Made by a program: the position numbers and the translations under genes
Notes under the pieces: generated by a model
The model's database searches: none
Told to the model about the DNA's origin: nothing
The model's input: only the letters and a program-made list of their open reading frames with translations
Shown here: one piece after another, positions 25,848 to 33,769 of the stretch
How positions within the stretch are numbered: position 1 is the stretch's first letter
Layout: every line of letters begins with the position of its first letter
Origin: Citrobacter rodentium NBRC 105723 = DSM 16636
Lineage (GTDB): Bacteria; Pseudomonadota; Gammaproteobacteria; Enterobacterales; Enterobacteriaceae
Length of the DNA: 64,000 nucleotides
NCBI RefSeq assembly: GCF_021278985.1
Contig: NZ_CP082833.1
Span: 4,402,001 to 4,466,000, forward strand
Direction: 5' to 3'

Positions 25848-26927
25848 ATGAGCGAACAAAAACGAACGCGCTGGCAGCGCCGTCCGGGAACGACGGGGGG
25901 TAAACGCCCGTGGAATGACTGGCGCAATGCCTCCAGCTGGCGCAGAGCGACGCAGCTCTTGCTGCTGGCGATCAATCTCTATATTGGCGTAACCTTTTAT
26001 TACTGGGTGCGTTATTACGAAACCGGCGGTACGAGCCTGTATCTGCCCCGCCCCGGCGGGATTGAAGGCTGGCTGCCTGTCGCTGGCCTGATGAATCTGC
26101 GCTATACCCTGGAAACCGGCGCACTGCCGCCGATCCACGCCGCTGCCATGCTGCTGCTGGCGGCCTTTATGCTGACCAGCGTGCTGCTGAAAAAAGCCTT
26201 TTGTTCGTGGCTGTGCCCGATCGGTACGTTATCGGAACTTATCGCCGATCTCGGCAAACGGCTGTCTGGCCGTAACTTCAGCCTCCCCCGCTTTCTGGAT
26301 ATTCCCTTGCGCGGCGTGAAATATTTGCTGCTGATCTTTTTTCTCTCAATATCATTGTCGATGCCCGCGCAGGGGATTCAGTATTTCCTGATGTCCGCCT
26401 ACGGCATCATTATTGATGTCAAAATGCTCGGCTTTTTTCGCCATATCGGCACGATAACGCTGCTCAGCGTCGCGCTGCTGGTGTTGCTCAGCCTGTTTGT
26501 ACGCAACGCCTGGTGTCGCTATTTATGTCCTTACGGCGCGCTGCTGGGGCTGCTGTCCCTGCTCTCGCCGTTTAAAATTCGCCGCAATGCGCAAAGCTGT
26601 ATCGACTGCGGCAAATGCGCCAAAAACTGCCCGTCACGTATTCCGGTAGATAAACTGATACAGGTGCGCACCGTCGAATGCACCGGCTGCATGACCTGCG
26701 TGGAATCCTGCCCCGTCGCCTCGACGTTAAGTTTTTCCTTACATACGCCGAAGGGAGATAACCTCAAACATCACGGAGGGCTCTCCGGGATCGCGATGAC
26801 GCTGCTGGTGTGCGGAATCCTGTTCGCCAGCGTAGCATTGGCGATGCTTATGGGCGTCTGGGACAGCCCGGTGCCGGAGCATCTCTACTTTCGTCTGATC
26901 CCGGAGGCCAGCATGATTGGCCACTGA
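25848..26927 (+). CDS. yccM: YccM, NapH/NosR-like polyferredoxin membrane protein
   Basis: A probable inner-membrane electron-transfer protein. From ATG 25848 (MSEQKRTRWQRRPGTTGGKR) it has 359 residues. About five membrane segments alternate with NapH-type Cys motifs (CSWLCPIG, CRYLCPYG). Two [4Fe-4S] ferredoxin clusters follow (CIDCGKCAKNCPS, CTGCMTCVESCP). GTG 25809 and ATG 25821 are also in frame, but E. coli YccM begins at the position of the chosen start. Electron donor and acceptor are unknown. Confidence 0.93.
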   Translation: MSEQKRTRWQRRPGTTGGKRPWNDWRNASSWRRATQLLLLAINLYIGVTFYYWVRYYETGGTSLYLPRPGGIEGWLPVAGLMNLRYTLETGALPPIHAAAMLLLAAFMLTSVLLKKAFCSWLCPIGTLSELIADLGKRLSGRNFSLPRFLDIPLRGVKYLLLIFFLSISLSMPAQGIQYFLMSAYGIIIDVKMLGFFRHIGTITLLSVALLVLLSLFVRNAWCRYLCPYGALLGLLSLLSPFKIRRNAQSCIDCGKCAKNCPSRIPVDKLIQVRTVECTGCMTCVESCPVASTLSFSLHTPKGDNLKHHGGLSGIAMTLLVCGILFASVALAMLMGVWDSPVPEHLYFRLIPEASMIGH

Positions 26928-26933
26928 CGGCTG

Positions 26934-26961
26934 GCCGGATGAGAGCTGCTTCATCCGGCAC
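26934..26961. repeat. REP-like palindrome after yccM
   Basis: GCCGGATGAGAGCTGCTTCATCCGGC forms a long imperfect hairpin between the convergent yccM and permease genes and may serve both as terminator. Confidence 0.7.
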
Positions 26962-26968
26962 GCTACGT

Positions 26969-28081
26969 TTACTTCGACCTGTCGTCGGTAATGCCGTCCT
27001 CAATAAACTCTTTATCCAGTTCCTCTGCGTTGCCTTCGTGATCGCGTCCGGAAAGGATATTCCAGCAGGCGATAAACAGCGCTGCGACCAGCGGACCAAT
27101 GACAAAACCGTTAATACCGTAGATCTCCATGCCGCCCAGCGTGGTAATCAGGATCAGGTAATCCGGCATTTTGGTATCTTTACCGACCAGGATTGGGCGC
27201 AGGATGTTATCGACCAGCCCGACAACGACCACAAAGAAGCCGACGATGAAGAAGCCCTGCCACAGCTGCTGCGTCGAAAAGAGAAAGATTGCTGCTGGCC
27301 CCCAGACGATGGCAGACCCCACCGCCGGAATAAGCGACAGGAAGGCCATCAGCGCCCCCCACAGGATACTGCCTTCTATACCCGCTATATAGAATGCTAT
27401 CCCGCCCAGCGTCCCTTGTACGATGGCCACCACAACGGTCCCTTTTACCGTTGCGCGGGAGACGCCCGCGAATTTGGCGAACAGGTGCTGCTTGACAAAG
27501 TTTGACAGGGGCAAGGAGTCAAGGATCTGACGCACGAGGAACGGGCCGTCCTTCAGCAGGAAGAACAGCAGGTAAAGCATCACGCCGAAGCTGATGGCGA
27601 AGCCAAAGGTACCTTTACCAATTAAAAAGGCGCTGCCCGCCAGATATTGCCCGCCCTTTAAGGCCACTTCGGAAAGCTTTTGCTGGATCTCCGCGGCGCT
27701 GTCGAGATTGTGATCGGCCAGAAATTCACGCGCCCAGTCCGGCATATGGGCAAATAAACTCGCTATCACCTCCGGGAACTGGGCGTTGTTATTTTGCAGC
27801 TTGACGTACACCACGTTCAGTTCAAAGGCCAGCGAGGAGAGGATAAGCGCTAAGGGGATGAAAACGATCAGGCAAATGATGCCAAGCGTCAACAGCGAAG
27901 CCAGCCCGTTGCGATCGCCAAGCGCGGTGCGCAGCTTATTTTTAACCGGATAAAAGATAACCGTCAGGATGGCCGCCCAGAGGATGGCGGAAAAGTATGG
28001 CGACAACACGTCGAAAAAGGCCCATGTCACAACCACCAGCAGAAAAAGGAAGAACCCTTTCGTCAATCCATTAAAACGCAT
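26969..28081 (-). CDS. AI-2E/PerM-family membrane permease, YdiK-like
   Basis: A 370-residue inner-membrane protein with about eight segments (FFLFLLVVVTWAFFDVL, ILWAAILTVIFYPV, LLTLGIICLIVFIPLALILS and others) and the C-terminal family block FLSLIPAVGSAIVWGPAA, VDNILRPILVGK and GPLVAALFIACWNI. The family includes the TqsA and YdiK exporters; substrate unknown. ydiK is elsewhere in E. coli, so the symbol is withheld. Divergent from the gluconate-type dehydrogenase genes, with an AT-rich spacer between. Confidence 0.85.
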   Translation of the reverse strand: MRFNGLTKGFFLFLLVVVTWAFFDVLSPYFSAILWAAILTVIFYPVKNKLRTALGDRNGLASLLTLGIICLIVFIPLALILSSLAFELNVVYVKLQNNNAQFPEVIASLFAHMPDWAREFLADHNLDSAAEIQQKLSEVALKGGQYLAGSAFLIGKGTFGFAISFGVMLYLLFFLLKDGPFLVRQILDSLPLSNFVKQHLFAKFAGVSRATVKGTVVVAIVQGTLGGIAFYIAGIEGSILWGALMAFLSLIPAVGSAIVWGPAAIFLFSTQQLWQGFFIVGFFVVVVGLVDNILRPILVGKDTKMPDYLILITTLGGMEIYGINGFVIGPLVAALFIACWNILSGRDHEGNAEELDKEFIEDGITDDRSK

Positions 28082-28480
28082 CTGTAAGTCCTGTAAACAA
28101 AGAAACTCTCAGGACTATAGGACTGATTGAGAAATTTACAACACCGGATTCGGAATCTCTGCGCGGCCTTGACCTCGTCATGGACATACGCCTGTTCTTA
28201 TGATCTACATCAATTTATTTTAACTTTTTTAACATTTCCATCATCTATAATTCAATTGATACGGTGAATAATTTATTGGTAATTATCAATAAATTAAATG
28301 CGTATCACCGATAAGCATTACCCGTAACGTTCCTTCTCGCCGCAAAAAAAACAACAATTTCACCACTTGTATTAACAAAAAAACACGCTTATTTTTACTT
28401 TAACTGACAAATATAGAAACTATTAGCCAGATAAGAATTAATTGGTTTTACATATTAATGTAGCAAAACAGGAATGTTTT
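28082..28480. promoter_or_regulatory. AT-rich divergent promoter region
   Basis: About 400 bases, strikingly AT-rich for the surrounding core (runs such as TTTATTTTAACTTTTTTAAC). No ORF. It presumably drives the three-gene dehydrogenase operon to the right. No operator was recognised. Confidence 0.5.
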
Positions 28481-29206
28481 ATGAGCAATAACGAAAATGA
28501 GGGCGTCCCCTCAAGACGGCGTTTTTTACAGCAAACGCTGGCGATCATCCCGCTGACCGCAATGGGCAGCAGCCTGCTTACCCGGAGCACTTTTGCAGCG
28601 CCAGCATCTTCTGAAGGCGTATCGGCCCATTACGTCCCCCGGTTTTTTAATAATGAAGAGTGGATGTTTGTTCTGGCGGCGACCGATCGGCTGATCCCGG
28701 CGGATGAGTATGGTCCGGGCGCGGTAAGCGAAGGCGTTCCGGTATTTATTGATAAGCAGATGGAACTCCCCTATGGCTACGGGCATTTGTGGTATATGCA
28801 GGGGCCATTTGCTGATGCGGCGCCGGAGCTGGGCTATCAGTCTCATCTGGTGCCGCGTGAAACCTGGCGGCGTGGGATTAAGGCGGTTAATCAGTGGTGC
28901 CAGGATAAATACCAGAAAAACTTCGCTGAGCTAACCCATCCGCAGCAGGAAGAGATACTGCGCCAACTGGAGAGCGGAGCGCTGAACTTTGAAAACGTCC
29001 CTGGAAACGTCTTCTTCGTCCAGATGCTGGAAAACACCCGGGAAGGCTATCTGGCCGATCCGCAGCATGGCGGTAATCAGACGATGGCATCGTGGAAACT
29101 GATCGGTTTTCCCGGCGCGCGCGCCGACTATCAGCAGGTTATGGATAATCCCGGAAAACCCTATTCGCTGGGACCGGTAAGCATTTCAGGGAAGAGGAGC
29201 GTATAA
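28481..29206 (+). CDS. Gluconate 2-dehydrogenase-type small subunit (subunit 3), Tat-exported
   Basis: A 241-residue small subunit of a membrane-bound FAD/cytochrome sugar(-acid) dehydrogenase. The Tat motif SRRRFLQQTLAIIPLTAMGS is near the N-terminus; in this enzyme class the small subunit carries the large subunit across by hitch-hiking. The fold text LAATDRLIPADEYGPGAVSE and FVQMLENTREGYLADPQHGG is typical of the Gluconate_2-dh3 family. An in-frame start 13 codons upstream exists, but ATG 28481 with GGAATG is more likely. First of three coupled genes. Confidence 0.9.
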   Translation: MSNNENEGVPSRRRFLQQTLAIIPLTAMGSSLLTRSTFAAPASSEGVSAHYVPRFFNNEEWMFVLAATDRLIPADEYGPGAVSEGVPVFIDKQMELPYGYGHLWYMQGPFADAAPELGYQSHLVPRETWRRGIKAVNQWCQDKYQKNFAELTHPQQEEILRQLESGALNFENVPGNVFFVQMLENTREGYLADPQHGGNQTMASWKLIGFPGARADYQQVMDNPGKPYSLGPVSISGKRSV

Positions 29207-29208
29207 GC

Positions 29209-30951
29209 ATGGCGATTAAAAAAGATCCTGTTGACGTGGTCATTGTGGGCTTTGGCTGGACCGGGTCGCTGATGGCAATGGAGCTGGTGGATAGCGGACT
29301 GAAGATCCTCGCGCTTGAACGCGGTGAAGCGCGTGACACCTACCCTGACTTTGCCTATCCCCGTATCGCGGATGAACTGACCTACGGTATACGGCTGAAG
29401 CTGTTTCAGAATGCGGCGAAAGAGACGGTAACCATACGCCATACCCCATCGGATACCGCTTTACCCTATCGCCGATTTGGTTCCTTCTTACCCGGAGACG
29501 GCGTAGGCGGAGCGGGCGTGCACTGGAACGGTATGCTCTGGCGACCGCTGGAAGCCGACCTGAAAATGCGCAGTACGGTCATCGAAAAATATGGCGCGAA
29601 TTTTATTCCGCCCGATATGACGGTGCAGGATTATCCGTTCACGTATCAGGAGATGGAGCCTTTTTTTGATAAATACGAGAAGATTTGCGGTACTGCCGGC
29701 CAGGCGGGCAACGTAAAAGGCCAAATTCTGGAGGGAGGCAACCCTTTTGAAGCCGAACGTCAGAATCCCTATCCCACAAAAGCGCTCAAGCAGCAATATT
29801 CCGGAATACTGTTTAGCAAGGCGGCGAAAGAGCTGGGCTACCACCCTTTCCCGGTACCTGCGGCAAACTGTAGCGAACCCTACACGAACCCTTATGGCGT
29901 CCAGCTCGGAGTGTGTAACTACTGCGGGTTTTGCGAACGTTTCGGCTGTTTTAACTACTCCAAAGCCTCTCCGCAAGCCTGCGTCCTCCCGGCGCTAAAA
30001 CAGCACAGCAACTTTGAACTGCGTACCGAATCACATGTTCTGCGGGTCAATACCGATTCGACAGGAACGAAGGCGACGGGCGTTACCTACATTGATGCTA
30101 ACGGGCAGGAGGTGGAACAGCCGGCCAGTCTGGTGGTGTTAAGCGCGTTCCAGTTACACAACGTCCGGCTGCTGCTGCTGTCGAAAATCGGCAAGCCTTA
30201 CGATCCGGTAACCGGCGAAGGTGTGGTGGGACGTAATTACGCCTATCAGATGAACGGCGGTATCTCTCTGTTCTTCAACGAAGATCATAACTTCAATCCC
30301 TTCGCAGCAACCGGCACGACCGGGATGTTTATTGATGATTTTAATGCGGAGAACTTTGATCACAGCGAGCTGGGATTTGTCGGCGGTGCGACGATATCCG
30401 CCACGATTACCGGCGGACGACCAATCCAGCAAATGCCTCTGCCAAAAGATGCGCCAAAGTGGGGAAGCGGCTGGAAGAAAGCCATTAAAGAGAGCTACCT
30501 GCATACAATGAGCGTCGGATCATCGGGTTCTGTGATGCCGTACAAACAGTGCTATCTGGATCTCGACCCCACCTATAAAGATTTGCACGGCCAGCCATTA
30601 CTCAAAATGACCCACTTCATCGGTACAAAGGCAGAAGAGATCGTCCGGACAATCAACCCGCCCCATTACGAAGTGGGTTTTAAAAGGATGGACGCGCATT
30701 ATGACGTGCGGCCATATCAGTCGACCCATACCACCGGCGGCGCAGTGATGGGAGACAATCCCAAAACCAGCGTGGTGAATAAATATATGCAGAGCTGGGA
30801 TGTGCCCAATCTTTTTGTGCTGGGCGCCTGCTGCTTCCCGCAAAACCTGGCCTATAACCCGACGGGGATTGTCGGTGCGACAGCGCTGTTTGCCGCACAT
30901 GCGATTCGTACACAGTATCTGGCAAATCCAGGTCCGTTGGTGCAGGCATAA
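29209..30951 (+). CDS. Gluconate 2-dehydrogenase-type FAD large subunit (GMC oxidoreductase)
   Basis: The catalytic flavoprotein, 580 residues. The N-terminal dinucleotide fold is VIVGFGWTGSLMAMELVDSG, and the GMC region is GVGGAGVHWNGMLWRP. A Cys-rich segment CNYCGFCERFGCFNYSK (near residue 240) resembles the 3Fe-4S site of glucose/fructose dehydrogenases. The C-terminal block THTTGGAVMG holds the active-site region. It has no signal of its own and would be carried out with the Tat small subunit. It starts two bases after that gene. The substrate (gluconate, 2-ketogluconate or another polyol) cannot be fixed from sequence. Confidence 0.92.
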   Translation: MAIKKDPVDVVIVGFGWTGSLMAMELVDSGLKILALERGEARDTYPDFAYPRIADELTYGIRLKLFQNAAKETVTIRHTPSDTALPYRRFGSFLPGDGVGGAGVHWNGMLWRPLEADLKMRSTVIEKYGANFIPPDMTVQDYPFTYQEMEPFFDKYEKICGTAGQAGNVKGQILEGGNPFEAERQNPYPTKALKQQYSGILFSKAAKELGYHPFPVPAANCSEPYTNPYGVQLGVCNYCGFCERFGCFNYSKASPQACVLPALKQHSNFELRTESHVLRVNTDSTGTKATGVTYIDANGQEVEQPASLVVLSAFQLHNVRLLLLSKIGKPYDPVTGEGVVGRNYAYQMNGGISLFFNEDHNFNPFAATGTTGMFIDDFNAENFDHSELGFVGGATISATITGGRPIQQMPLPKDAPKWGSGWKKAIKESYLHTMSVGSSGSVMPYKQCYLDLDPTYKDLHGQPLLKMTHFIGTKAEEIVRTINPPHYEVGFKRMDAHYDVRPYQSTHTTGGAVMGDNPKTSVVNKYMQSWDVPNLFVLGACCFPQNLAYNPTGIVGATALFAAHAIRTQYLANPGPLVQA

Positions 30952-30963
30952 GGGGAGATTAAG

Positions 30964-32244
30964 ATGACGATTAAATGGAAAGCCCGGCTCTCTATCCTGC
31001 CGCTGGCGCTGCTGGCTGCCGCCGTCCAGGCCGGAACAACCAGCCAGAATCTCAATGAGGGGAAACAGCTGGCCGCCGCAGGCGACTGCATCGCCTGCCA
31101 CACCGCACTGGGGGGCCAGTCCTATGCGGGCGGGCTTAAAATGAGCACGCCGATAGGCGCAATCTACTCAACCAACATAACGCCAGATAAAGAGACAGGT
31201 ATCGGCAACTATAGCTATGACGATTTTGCCAAAGCGGTGCGCGAAGGGGTGGCGAAGGATGGTCGCAATCTCTATCCCGCGATGCCGTATCCCTCCTATG
31301 CCAAAATCAACGATCGGGATCTGCATATTCTGTATGACTTTTTTATGCACCAGGTGCCAGCGGTAAAACAGCAAAACCGCGACAGCGATATTCCCTGGCC
31401 GCTCAATATGCGCTGGCCGCTGGCTGTCTGGAATTGGGTGTTTCATGATGATGCGGCCTTTAAGCCAGACGCTTCACAGAGCGCGCAGTGGAACCGTGGC
31501 GCTTATCTGGTGCAGGGGCTGGCGCACTGCGGAACGTGCCATACGCCGCGTGGGATCGGTTTTCAGGAAAAAGCGCTGGATCAGAACGATGACGCATATC
31601 TGACCGGCGGAACGCTGGAGGGCTGGCACGCGCCGGATCTTACCGGCAACGTGAAAAACGGGCTGGGACGCTGGTCAGCGCAGGAGATTGCGCAATTCCT
31701 CAGGACCGGTCGCACGGATAAAAGCGCCGCTTTTGGCTCCATGAGCGACGTTGTGGCGCACAGTACGCAGTATCTGAGCCCTGACGACCTCGAGGCGATA
31801 GCGGTCTATCTGAAGTCGCTAAAATCCTCCGATCCGCAGGCTGTGGCGCCAAAAGCCGATACGGAAACGTCACTGGCGTTGATAAAAGGCGATATGAAGA
31901 AACCCGGCGCGCAGGAATATATGGATAACTGCTCAGCCTGTCACCGTATTGATGGTCAGGGATATGCAAAAACCTTCCCGGCGCTGGCGCATAACTCCGC
32001 GGTGTTAAGCGACGATCCTTCATCGTTAATCAGCGTGGTGCTGCGTGGCAGCCAAATGGCGATTACCCAAAATGAGCCAACCGGGCTGATGATGCCGGAT
32101 TTCGCCTGGCGGCTGGATGATAAACAGGTAGCCGATTTACTGACGTTTGTGCGCAGCAGCTGGGGCAATAATGCGCCAGCGGTAACGGCGGATGAAGTCA
32201 AAGAATTGCGAGAGGAAATTAAAGAAATACAGAAGGAGAAATAA
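30964..32244 (+). CDS. Tri-haem cytochrome c subunit of the dehydrogenase
   Basis: A 426-residue periplasmic, membrane-anchored cytochrome passing electrons from the flavoprotein to ubiquinone. It has a Sec signal (LSILPLALLAAAVQA) and exactly three CxxCH haem sites: CIACH, CGTCH and CSACH. The C-terminal tail is charged (VKELREEIKEIQKEK). It ends the operon 12 bases after the flavoprotein gene. The set of small subunit, GMC subunit and tri-haem cytochrome is the classical periplasmic gluconate/alcohol dehydrogenase arrangement. Confidence 0.93.
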   Translation: MTIKWKARLSILPLALLAAAVQAGTTSQNLNEGKQLAAAGDCIACHTALGGQSYAGGLKMSTPIGAIYSTNITPDKETGIGNYSYDDFAKAVREGVAKDGRNLYPAMPYPSYAKINDRDLHILYDFFMHQVPAVKQQNRDSDIPWPLNMRWPLAVWNWVFHDDAAFKPDASQSAQWNRGAYLVQGLAHCGTCHTPRGIGFQEKALDQNDDAYLTGGTLEGWHAPDLTGNVKNGLGRWSAQEIAQFLRTGRTDKSAAFGSMSDVVAHSTQYLSPDDLEAIAVYLKSLKSSDPQAVAPKADTETSLALIKGDMKKPGAQEYMDNCSACHRIDGQGYAKTFPALAHNSAVLSDDPSSLISVVLRGSQMAITQNEPTGLMMPDFAWRLDDKQVADLLTFVRSSWGNNAPAVTADEVKELREEIKEIQKEK

Positions 32245-32437
32245 TCCTCGCCTGCCGGCGGTATCAGAAGAGTGGATGCCGCCGGAAAACGCTAATATAA
32301 AAACGATATAAATGCAATCAGAGACATCATTCAGAAATGAATATCTTTAAAAATTACAAATAATGAAACTAGTTTCAATTTCCCCGAAGGATATTCGCCT
32401 GGTAACAGGTACTTTTTTATAACAATTTTATAAGATT

Positions 32438-32470
32438 AAAAAATCTGCCATAAAGACAGATTTCTTAAAT
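32438..32470 (-). terminator. yeeN terminator
   Basis: On the minus strand AAATCTGTCTTTATGGCAGATTT is followed by TTT just beyond the yeeN stop. Confidence 0.75.
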
Positions 32471-32476
32471 TTATAA

Positions 32477-33193
32477 TCAGAGATTTGCAACGTTATGGTA
32501 TACTTTTTGAACATCGTCGTCATCTTCAAGGGCATCAACAAGCCCTTCAAAGATTTCTAAATCTTCTGGTGAAAGTTCAACTTCTGATTGTGCAATCATT
32601 TCTAATTCTGTTGTTGAGAACTCAGTAATCCCGGCTGCTTTTAGCGCTGCAATTCCTTTGTGAAGGTCTGTAGATTCAGTATAAATAACGATATTTCCTT
32701 CGTCTTCAGTTACATCACGAACATCAACTTCAGCTTCCAGCAAAATTTCAAAAATATGGTCAGGGTCCGTTCCTTTAAATACAATTACGCCAGTATTGTC
32801 AAACATATAGCTGACAGAACCTGCCGCCCCGATATTCCCACCTTTTTTATTGAAAATGGTGCGGACATTGGCAATCGTACGGTTAACATTGGAAGTCAAC
32901 GTTTCAGCGATAACCATTGAACCTCCGGGTCCAAAGCCTTCATAACGCCCTTGCAGGAACGTTTCATCGCCGCCACCTTTGGCTTTATCAATGGCTTTAT
33001 CAATAACGTGTTTTGGAACCTGTGCTTGTTTTGCACGTTCAATAACGAATTTTAAAGATGAGTTTAATTCCGGGTCCGGTTCACCTTGTTTAGCTGCAGC
33101 ATAGATTTCCACACCAAACTTTGCATATATTTTAGACGTTGCACCGTCTTTAGCCGTTTTTTTACCAACAATATTGGCCCATTTACGTCCCAC
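32477..33193 (-). CDS. yeeN: YeeN, YebC/TACO1-family protein
   Basis: A 238-residue cytoplasmic protein of the YebC family, described as transcription regulators and, more recently, as factors aiding translation of difficult proline stretches. It begins MGRKWANIVGKKTAKDGATS and contains the family block EGFGPGGSMVIAETLTSNVN. The YeeN branch resembles Firmicute homologues rather than enterobacterial YebC. The gene is clearly more AT-rich than the operon next to it, suggesting transfer. In E. coli, yeeN lies elsewhere. It has its own terminator and an AT-rich upstream region (33194-33474). Confidence 0.9.
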   Translation of the reverse strand: MGRKWANIVGKKTAKDGATSKIYAKFGVEIYAAAKQGEPDPELNSSLKFVIERAKQAQVPKHVIDKAIDKAKGGGDETFLQGRYEGFGPGGSMVIAETLTSNVNRTIANVRTIFNKKGGNIGAAGSVSYMFDNTGVIVFKGTDPDHIFEILLEAEVDVRDVTEDEGNIVIYTESTDLHKGIAALKAAGITEFSTTELEMIAQSEVELSPEDLEIFEGLVDALEDDDDVQKVYHNVANL

Positions 33194-33474
33194 TGGAATA
33201 GTCTCCCGAAAATTTATTTACATCACTGTGTAGCTTAATAAGCTACGTGCTTTCTCTGCTATATTATATCATAATATATAAACCCTCGTCTACGAGCAAT
33301 AAACAGTATCCAGATTTACGGAATGTTACTTTAATTTTGCCAATAGTTGACATTGCGGTTAAGCTATTACCGGTTGTTCTGCTGGTTATTTTTTATTGTT
33401 AAGAATTGAACCGCAGCAATAATACATAAAACAGGAGAAAAATGTTAATCCAGGCCCGCGGCACGGCTACAGAA

Positions 33475-33548
33475 TGCCAGAGGTTAAAGGGATCTACATT
33501 GAACAGAATAAAACAGGTGCAAAACAGATTAGAGTGGTCGCCACCAGC
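33475..33548 (+). pseudogene. Integrase internal fragment
   Basis: In frame from about 33480: EVKGIYIEQNKTGAKQIRVV ATSN. This matches the interior of the serT-array integrase (GIFIEQNKTGKKQIKKWTP, near 50690). Upstream and downstream coding is missing; an IS200 left end begins right after it. It lies in the correct order and strand to be the upstream half of the integrase fragment at 39760-40006. Confidence 0.6.
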
Positions 33549-33740
33549 AATTTACAGTTCCATCGGGTGTGCGCTAAGCTCTTTTCGTCCCCCATTGGGT
33601 CCCCCTTTTGATTCTTGTTTGACACTTGTAGTTGCCAGACCGCAAGGTGTTTTAACAAATCAAAAGGGGTTTTAATAACTGGCCCAAAGCTGAAAGCTTT
33701 ACTGAACCCCCAGCCTGGCTGGGGGTTTTCTATAGACAAA
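33549..33740 (-). mobile_element. IS200 left-end fragment
   Basis: A 190-base piece almost identical to the left end of the IS200 copy at 5960-6190: GC-rich hairpin (CCCAGCCTGGCTGGG), leader, and the start of TnpA (ATGGGGGACGAAAAGAGC, MGDEKSLAHTRWNC), broken after the first 14 or so codons. The ATG start is intact here, unlike the other copy. Confidence 0.85.
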
Positions 33741-33741
33741 T

Positions 33742-33769
33742 AAGGAGCCGGATATTCCGGCCCCTTTTA
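33742..33769 (-). terminator. Autotransporter gene terminator
   Basis: GGGGCCGGAATATCCGGCTCC hairpin on the minus strand just after the autotransporter stop, followed by a weak T-rich stretch. Confidence 0.7.
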
